DNA of 64,000 nucleotides, taken from Gymnogyps californianus (lineage: Eukaryota; Chordata; Aves; Accipitriformes; Cathartidae). The notes under the pieces are model-generated. The model worked only from the letters and a program-made list of their open reading frames with translations. It was not told the DNA's origin and searched no databases. The stretch is from assembly GCF_018139145.2 (NCBI RefSeq), contig NC_059476.1, positions 5,865,501-5,929,500 of the forward strand, given 5' to 3'. Below, one piece after another: positions 55,801 through 64,000 of the stretch (position 1 is the stretch's first letter; the number at the start of each line of letters is the position of its first letter). The position numbers and the translations under genes are program-made.

Positions 55801-58678
55801 AACAACTGCTGTTTACAATTTTTTAAAGATACAGTGTTGTGTACTTTGGAGAGTTAGGAAACAGTTTAAATAAATTGTGATAGATCATGAACTAAATTCT
55901 TCTAAAGAACTAACTTTCCACTATCTTATCAGAGCTATAGGTAATAAATTTAAATTCTATAACCAAGGAAAAGGCAGACATATCAATTATTTCTAGCAGC
56001 TCCTCTAGAAGAGACACATCTTACAAGTTTGTATCTGTTTCTAATTAAGTTTATAAACACTTAGAATCATCAGAATGCATATTTCTCAATCCAGTGTGAT
56101 CCTTGAGCATAAAAGATATTTAAACAATGAAGATAGTGCCAATAAGGTGTAGCCAGGCAAATTTTTCCCTCACTTTTTAGTATATTTGGATTAAATTGAA
56201 ATGACTGGCCTGGGGGTTTAGCCTCCTATGCGAAAATATGCTCAAATATTCCAGTGCTTCTGTAATAAAAAGGTAGTGTTATTAACTTAATTTGTGGATC
56301 CTAAACAACTGGCACTGCATAAATTGGCTTGTGGGTTAGAAATTACACTGAACCATCAGCTCTGCAACGGAGTCTCCCAAAACAATCAATTGCAAAGACA
56401 GAAAGGTCTTTAAAATGCGATTTGAAGTATGGTCATAGTATGAGCTCCATTTTGCGTTGTTCTAGCAAATCTCAAGCTTTGCTAAATATTTGTGATTTAA
56501 AAGTTTGTATTTATTGATATTCTAAATATATCTGCTTCTGACATACATGTAGCAGAGTAAACCAATGCCCCTCAAGAAGCACCATCGCCTGACTTCTGGT
56601 GTAGTTCATGAAACATTTGGCTTGGACTGCAAAATTCCCAAAAATATGTTTTAATCCAAAATGACCATCATAGAGGTTGTGTAATGAACAGATGTATTTT
56701 GAAATTACATAATTTTTTGAGGACTTTGCTTGAAAAATAAAGATATCCTGGCACACTTTACTTGTCCTCACATTGAATCTTAGATGATTGTGTGCTCAAG
56801 ATACTCCTTCACCATTTGAATGTTGTGACATTTGATTCTCTAGCAGAATAGTTCTGCTTTTTTTTGTGACTGGACCAGAAGTGAACTCATTAGTTGGTGC
56901 AGATTCAGGGGAATGCGGGGAAGGGCCAGGACTGCCAAATCTTGTAGGAATCACTTTCCATACTCAGAAGGTGTTAGAAACACAAGAACAGAAATTAAAA
57001 ATTAAATAATGTGGGATAAGTAGAGAGATCACGCAGATTTATTTCATGCCGAGGACAACTAGCATCTGGGATTAGTTTCAAAATGTGATAAAAGTAAAAA
57101 GCTGTAATGAGGTGCAGATACAGAGCAGCTGTGGAAGCGACACCACAGGCATGCGCTGAGCCCCAGCGCAGCCACACGCAACCAGCCACCCCGGCAACTT
57201 TTTCCAGGGTCAGACCTTTTGTAACGATCCTCGGTGCCTCGGAACGTGTTTACTCTCTGCGCTGGTGACATCATCCTGACTTCTCACATGGAACATAATT
57301 TGATTCCATGTTTTAATTAATTTAGCAAGCAAATTCGTTGCTGTAATCTGATTTATTTAGCTGATAAGCTACTGCCAATTGCTTCAATTTTGCCTATTTC
57401 ATGGAAATGCTTGCATTTGTAATTCTCAGCTTGACTCTTGTATTTGTTTTTTTTCCCCTCCTTCTCATATATCAGTCTTAACGAGGACTTTGCTTTGCCC
57501 TTCTCTTTGAAAGATCCTCTTAGTGCTTTCTGCCATTTTCATTTCTATACAGTTCAAATATTTTAATAAATAGTATTTAACTCTTTCACTCTTTCAGATT
57601 TTTTCCTGTTTCCATCCCATTTTTTGGAGCTGTAACTCCCTAAAGCATAAGCCTGTAACTTTTGTCTTTCGTACTATCTTTTATTCCGTTGGTTTTACTG
57701 TCATTGTAAGCTTGGGACTCAGTACTGTGTTTTGCTGTTGGCTTGAAGTGTCATTAAAAACTGTGATTAAAAGTCCCTGGAAGTCTGGTTGAAAGTGGAA
57801 CTGCCTCCTGGAAAGCCTTCTTGTGAAAGTCTGAAGTCCTTGTTAGTACCCCTTCACTGTCAGCTGGCTTGGGGTCAGTCCCACGGGAAGACTTTGCTTC
57901 AGAAAAAGAAATGAAGCTGCCAGAATTTTTTATTCTTGCATAAATGTGATGAAAATAAGTATATGGAATTATATTTATAAAACAGAATTTAAAAAACCAT
58001 CCAGAATTGCTAAAATTCCCTTTATTTTAATTAATATTTCTATCTCAGCCACAAAAATTTTTTTTTAATTCCCTGGAAGCAAAGTTATAATCCAGAGGGT
58101 GACGATGGCCTGTTAAATTTACAAATTTGTTTGGGCAATGCGAAATGACTCTAAAATATGTAAAATGAGGCAATAACGCTATTCCTCCATTGTTAGGCCT
58201 TGTAAAATTAATTTGACGTGAAAAATAAAGTCTGAAACACTTTTACATGTCATAAATGTCAGCTTTGCAATCAGTGGAAGTTGCAGAAATTCAGATACTG
58301 GGAAGGACAGTCACGATTTGCTCTCACACGGGCATGAAGGTCAGTACTTCGTCTTAGGCACTGTTCAAGCTACAAAACTTAGACTGACTCATTAGTGTCA
58401 CTTTAGTTAGAAAATTACTGGTTTTAGTGGAGTTGAGTATTTGGCTTCTCGGGTAAACCTTACTGAATTACGAGGTATTTTAGCTACCAGTTGAAATGAA
58501 AATACAGTTTATGTAGTGTTTCTGGTTTTTCTTATGCAAAATACGTTCAGGAAATAGATAGAATAAGCTGTTCTGTTTGAGATGTCAGTGTAGCTACTCA
58601 AGTTCTACTAGAGTTAGTAATGAGGTAAGCATTCTGTGTTTATCTAAGAAAAATATTTTTTCATGTTTTTCATGAGAA

Positions 58679-58700
58679 ATGAATGAAATATTTCATTCAT
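58679..58700. repeat. Perfect 22-bp palindrome
   Basis: ATGAATGAAAT is followed directly by its own reverse complement ATTTCATTCAT, with no spacer. It could form a cruciform or bind a dimeric factor; chance is also possible in AT-rich DNA. Confidence 0.9.
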
Positions 58701-60716
58701 CCCTAATAGGAAGTGTTTGTGTGGCAGTTGCTTTCCATCCCTCATCTTTTCTATTTAAGATGCATCCCTAATTTAGTATTCTCAACCTTTAATTCACAGA
58801 TTTAATGGCATGTTTAATGTGTCTCTCCCAACAGTAACTGAGTCACTTTTGATGATGTTCTTGAGATGACAGGTACCTTGCTAAACTCTCTGGAAAGATG
58901 TGTGCAGTTTTAATTCCCTGTTAGCAAGTGAATTAAAGAGTTGCTTTCATGTGCTGTTTCCAAGCGCTCGTTGGATTTTGACCGTGATTTTCCCTTCTGT
59001 CTCTAAAGAGAAATGAGCAGCTCAAAATGCTGAAAATTCCTGTGTTCTGAATAACTCGGATACTTTTGAGGAACAGGAAAACTCAGCTAGCGAAGGTTCT
59101 GAGAAGCATGGGGAAGATGCATCTGATGCGGGATAAAGCTTGGTCAGGCTCATCGATGCTGACCCAGAGCAAATAAACCTTCCCAGAACCCAGTGTGATC
59201 AGAATCAGGCATTAGTAATGCCTGCAGAGTCCAGCAAAAATGAGTTGGGGCATGGATGAGCTTGTAAAACTTTGACCTAGCTAGTTTGAATCTGCAAAAC
59301 TACCTTGTGCACTCTGCTGATTGCCTGGGTGCTGCAGTCGCAGAACCTGGTTTAGGGAGACAGTTTGCAGGGCCAGGCGCAGAACTAGTGTCTCACAGTG
59401 TTCATGCGTTTAAAACCGAGCTGTACCTGCTGTAGTTCTGCTTCTGGTCCTTGTATGCGTGGTGCATTTAAACTGAAGGCATAATTGAAAGTTGACTAGA
59501 TAACCAAAATGGGTATTTAAAACAAGAAAAAAGAAAAAACCACAAAAGCCTCCTGGGTATGCAGTTAATATTCTTCATTGGCAATTCGCATTCTCATTTC
59601 TCGTATCTGAAGTCATCAAGAATAGTGTCAGAGAGACGACTTCAAAATAATTGACTAGTTCATTTTGTCTTCTGGAAGAGCATCTAAAAGTGAAATAGTT
59701 ATCTTTGTCAACTTGCCATCTACTAGATTATATTTCTTTTTTTTTTTTTTTGTCTTAGTGTCTTGACTTTGGAGGCACTGGATACTGTTTTCAGATGGGA
59801 AGGTCTTCTGTCTCATTTAACTAACATTTTCCCAGGTACTACTGGTTGTTTTTTTTTATAGTGCATCCCTGAAAAGCAAGACCTTGGAGAAGTATCAGTA
59901 TCATTTAAATCTAGCCCTTTGGTAGCCATTTCTAGGTCACCATATTTCAGGTTAATAAATTGAGGTAGGTTAGAATAATTGTATTATATGAGAGCTCCTC
60001 ATAAATAAACTGGGAATTTTATACTTATTGTTTTATGTGCATCTCTTTCAAATGTATCCAGAACAGTGGGCCATACTTGGATTTTAGTGTTAGGCAAGGT
60101 AGTCAAAGGATTGTATTTGCAGGTAAGCCAGAAGCCTTTGCAGGTTGCTGTGAATTACAGCTGAAAACGAGAACTGCTATGAATTGCTGTATTCACAGGA
60201 AATGTTTTCCATTGGCCCCTATTCATGTTTACTACTAGAATAATAAGAGTCAAAACACAATGAGTTATTGTTTCCGTGTGGCACAGCAGGGTTAGCGGAT
60301 TTTGAATGCATTCGTCAAGTGATTAGTCTGCTTGCTTCTCAAGATTGAATTGCAAATCATAAACCAGTCGTATGATTTCAGGCACAAAGCCCAAAAGTTT
60401 TGTTCGGAAGCTGTCTTTAGGATTTACCCTTGTTGCAACTTCCTGTCTTTTCCTGCTTTAAGGTTCCCTATAAGTTATATTTGTAAAACTGTAATTCTTC
60501 TGTCTTCATGTTATAAGGATCATTGATAATATTTTGATAAGGTGCATTTTTCCCCTTAGAAACATTCTCTTTTTGAACAGTGATTTCAAAAGTTCGTATT
60601 TTTTTCTCAGAGTCACTGCAAAGAGTTGGCTGATTGAGAATATCCTGAGCATTTTACTGCACTTCCTTTGTGACTTGTGCTTTCTGGTTTTAATTAAGAA
60701 TTCTTTTCACTGAATT

Positions 60717-60740
60717 TTGTTGTTGTTGTTGTTGTTGTTG
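60717..60740. repeat. GTT trinucleotide microsatellite
   Basis: About eight TTG/GTT units stand in tandem. Confidence 0.9.
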
Positions 60741-63534
60741 ATGCTTCATTTTAACTATACTCTTATTTTGGTTTGAGTTAGTATTTTTATACCTCAAGGC
60801 ATACTGGTCTTTAATATTTCTTAACGTATAAGTCTAGTATGAAAGAAGCAATATGAGGAAAAAACACATTTCAACTCACTGTTTTATATAAGTATTACTA
60901 TTAATGGGTGTTGCTTATCTTGTCACTGTGTATTGTCTATTTTGTTTTTGAGGATGACTTCCTATGCTTTGCTGGTGAATGAAGAAAAGAATGCTTTAAA
61001 TTCAGTAAGAAACGAGCTTAAATTCAAAGGTCAGATACATTAGACTTGTGACTGAGGTGGAAATATTTTCTTTTTCCAGTAATTAATATCTCCTATATTT
61101 CAGTCATAAAATTTGAAAAGTTAATTTGTTTCTTCCGTTTAAAGTTTCTTTGTTTTAAAATCATTGATCATTAACTGTGACAAGGTCATGTAAACCAGAT
61201 GGAGCTTTTCTTTAAAAAGAATTTGACAAGGCTGTAGTGTTTCTCAAATAAATTAACATTGCCGTAGTGTAACCAGCAAGGGATGGATGCTTCTTTTGAT
61301 CATTTTTACACCTAGTTTGAAAGCTCGGGTATCATGAAACCTTTTAACTCCTTGTAAATTGAATTTTAAACCTGTTATTTTTCTTTGATTTGGAAAATGT
61401 GAACACTGTGTTCATCTTTAAAAATGTTGTAAGTCCTAACTGCTTCAAAATTAAAAACTAAAAACCAAGAACAACTTGAAACAAAACCAAGCATGCTCTT
61501 TGGCCTGTCAGTCTGAAAATACGGCAGTTGTCAAGTGTTAATCTTTGTACTCTTTTTTTTTCCTGTGGATTTAATGCTTAGAGGTAAAAATAGTTTTTCT
61601 GAGATTCCATTTTTAAGCAAAATGGAAACTAATTTATAATGTGAATTAGTTACGTGGGAGTTTCCTTCCAAGACTGCTTTCAAAGTGAATCACAAGTTTC
61701 AGTTAATGGCACAGTTTTAAATATTTTAAATTTTGAATTAGGACTGGTTCTTTGCCTGATTCCTTTCTTTCTTCCGTGGTTTCATCCTGCTATGGAGAAA
61801 AAAAAAAATCCAAGTTCTCTGTGTAGCATGGATACAAAACCACAAAGTGAAGATGGCCAAATACTTTCTTTGTGCCAGGGGGTTTAAGTAGCATTTAAGG
61901 AGACTGAAACTTATCAGAAACAGTGTCATTTCAGAGTTTAGCAGGAGTGCCATGTTTCTTTTTTGAATTAGAAATACCAGACCTCAGTCAGGCTTCTTAC
62001 TAATTCTGAATCCATTCTGTACAGAAAATGTAAGAAATATTTTCCTGTGACTAATGTGGATTTTTTTGAAAATTGGCAGTTGTCCTTTTTCCTATTTAAA
62101 AAATAAGAAAGTCAATAAATTTGTCATTTTTAATTATTTCTTCACTTATTTTCCTGTAAATGGAAAAATGTACTTTGAAAAAAAATGTTAGCTTGCTTGC
62201 ATCTCTAGGTAATATCCCTGACAAATTTAAAAATGTCAGGTTTGTGAGGAGTATATTAAAGGGGATGAGGGAAGAGGTACCATTGACTCGGCACCCATCA
62301 CACATGGCTCTAAAGAGCAGCGGTACAGAACACTGCCGCTGCAGGCTGTCTTTCCAAATCAGTATTGATCAAAACCAGGTTGACCCAAATCAGCCACCGC
62401 CGAAAAGCTGGTTTAGTAATCGTATGCTACAAAAACCTTTGAACCATCACACTTTTTTCAACGCGATGTTGGCTCCAAGCCTGCGTAGAGTTGCAGCAGG
62501 CTGTTGCAGAGCTTGCTCGCTGCTTTCTGAGTCTCAGTTGTACGGCTTTGCACGTGCTTACCCAGGTTTCTGACCAGGTGTAGCTGTTTTTCACTTCAGC
62601 TTATATTAGGTAGTAGTAATAAAGGTTAATGCACTTGGAGAGTAAAAATATTTGGATATCGGCTTCCCAAAATAATTTTGTAAAAATGGCAATCAATTCC
62701 TATGCTGTAAGAAAAAAAAATTCAGAACATGAAACTTTGAATTTCTGTGTAAAAGCACACTGATGCCCTTTCGCTATTACTGTGAATAAAAATGGTAAAA
62801 TAATTCCTCCTCATTTTATGTTGGTATTTTAACAGGAATGCATATCAACATTTGAAAATCATGGTTTGGTTTCAGGAGGGAGCTTGCAGTTTTGGAGGGA
62901 AGCTGGTTTGGGTTGTGCAAAGAAATAAAACCTGAATTGTACAGGAGCATGTCAGACTTCCTGCTCTTCACATTCCTCCTAGTCCCTCGAGTATACAAGC
63001 ATTTCTGGGGCTGATTGCTGGATGAGGCTGCCTGTGAAGACCACTGCTGTTACTTTTAGCTTATTACTCCGTGTCGCTCAGCAGTGCTGCCTGTGCTTTT
63101 GACGAAGGTGCGTGTGCGTAGCTGGGCCAAGAAATCAAACCAATATCTGCCTGACATCGGCCAAGACAGACCATTGCGTAGAGGGTCTTTAGATCACTTC
63201 TACTTTTTACTTTGTTTTTTACCGATACTTAGCAACGTAGCTGATATGCTTTGCTTTTTCAGAGAAGAAATCCTCCATGTATGAATTGCATTTAATAGTG
63301 ATATGGGAGTGGGAACAAAGAATTTTAACACCTCTTTGCAATCTTTGCAATTTTTTTATAGGATCACGGTGACAAGGTTGAATTATATATGAAATCTCTC
63401 CTATATTCAAATTTCAATAGACGAATGCTATATAAATAACTTGCTGTTTTAGGAGTATAGGGGAGAAGAGAAAGAAGTGACAGTTGATTTATTCAACAAG
63501 AATTCAGCTGTGTTTTTAACTTTGAGACTTACAG

Positions 63535-63597
63535 GATGATATTTCTCTGAAGACAGACAGTTGGCATCCGCAGTTGCTCAGTTTCCTAAAATGACAG
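63535..63597 (+). CDS. Candidate first coding exon (5' leader plus ATG ACA G)
   Basis: A possible acceptor (GACTTACAG, ending 63534) precedes about 56 nt of leader. An ATG at 63591 follows in fair context (A at -3, A at +4), then ACA G and a weak donor GTACTT. A TGA in the same frame at about 63537 closes the frame upstream, so the ATG would be the true start. Only two codons and one base are coding here, leaving in phase 1, which joins in frame to 63748-63953. The whole exon is inferred from splice-like signals and the open frame of its partner, with no family match. If ATE1 were spliced into this exon it would stop almost at once (Gly-stop). Confidence 0.2.
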
Positions 63598-63747
63598 GTA
63601 CTTTCAATCCACAGAATCGATTTTTCTGAAGTTTAGGGTTTTTATGTATCTGCCATCCAAACTATATTGATAGATGTAACTGAATTAAGGGATAAAACCT
63701 TGTATGTTTTATATGTCAAGTGACAGTGTCTCTTCTGTAGGCTACAG

Positions 63748-63953
63748 TTAATCAGCAGCCCCATGAGAAGATAATCTTCACAAAGGCAAAGTCCCAAGAA
63801 TTCAAATGGACATTAGCAGTACTGTACCTCTTTCTAGTCCTATTGCTCATTTATAACGCTTTGTTAATAGAACTGCTTCTACCAAATCCAGCCATTTCAA
63901 GTGATAAAGATGAAGTGTTTCCAGAAGTGTCAGGAGAGAATGCACAGAAATAG
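63748..63953 (+). CDS. Candidate exon encoding a single-pass membrane segment
   Basis: After a pyrimidine tract (GTCTCTTCTGTAG) and a second AG at 63746-63747, a phase-1 frame runs to TAG at 63951-63953. It encodes Asn-Gln-Gln-Pro-His-Glu-Lys, a basic LysAlaLysSerGlnGluPheLys stretch and a strongly hydrophobic helix, WTLAVLYLFLVLLLIYNALL. A short acidic tail (Asp-Lys-Asp-Glu) ends Glu-Asn-Ala-Gln-Lys. Basic residues before the helix and acidic ones after it suggest an N-in, type II-like or tail-anchored protein. Joined to ATG ACA G it would give about 70 residues. Its phase also fits the ATE1 exon ending at 49763, giving a membrane-tailed ATE1 form. I do not recognise the family. The alternative acceptor at 63740 leaves the frame in phase 0 and fits neither partner. 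Confidence 0.35.
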
Positions 63954-64000
63954 ATAAATTGTAAAAAATTGTAAAAAAACATAAAAATATGTTCCAAGAC

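Noticed and set aside
50000..63500. Search for the canonical last exon of ATE1
   Set aside because: No reading resembled the expected MPYGVYK or SERMLLFR segments. The exon most likely lies beyond base 64000, so no feature is called.

Overview
The window reads as vertebrate, probably bird, nuclear DNA: AT-rich, intron-dominated sequence. The bird call rests on CR1 LINE 3' ends (the clearest at 13393-14010, weaker ones at 19166 and 32409), the lack of Alu/B1-type SINEs, and compact introns full of poly-C/poly-G and poly-T tracts. I found no bacterial-type operons, no rRNA or tRNA genes, no CRISPR array and no intact virus or transposon.

The one gene I recognise is ATE1 (arginyl-tRNA--protein transferase 1), on the + strand, in its C-terminal half. 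Four consecutive coding exons are visible: a 33-nt microexon (10768-10800), then 17360-17541, 22107-22206 and 49643-49763. They join in frame with proper GT/AG borders and phases 0, 2, 0 and 1. Together they encode about 146 residues of the ATE C-terminal catalytic domain, roughly residues 315-460 by the human protein. The pair of alternative 129-nt exons expected before the microexon, and the canonical last exon (about 59 codons), were not found. The window therefore starts inside one ATE1 intron and ends inside, or just at, the last one.

Layout: 1-10767 upstream intron, with a long Met-less open frame on the minus strand at 1939-2453. 10801-17359 intron carrying a CR1. 17542-22106 intron with a short CR1. 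22207-49642 a 27-kb intron with an old CR1, several homopolymer tracts and a small CpG-rich patch near 44.3 kb. 49764-64000 the start of the next intron. In its last 500 bases this final intron holds a candidate exon pair that would encode a 70-residue single-pass membrane protein. Its main exon also has the phase needed to serve as an alternative last exon of ATE1.

The most interesting items are that terminal membrane-segment ORF, the minus-strand ORF near 2 kb, and a possible intronic-polyadenylation end of ATE1 just after 49763. Nearly all other open frames look like chance frames in introns or CR1 remnants.
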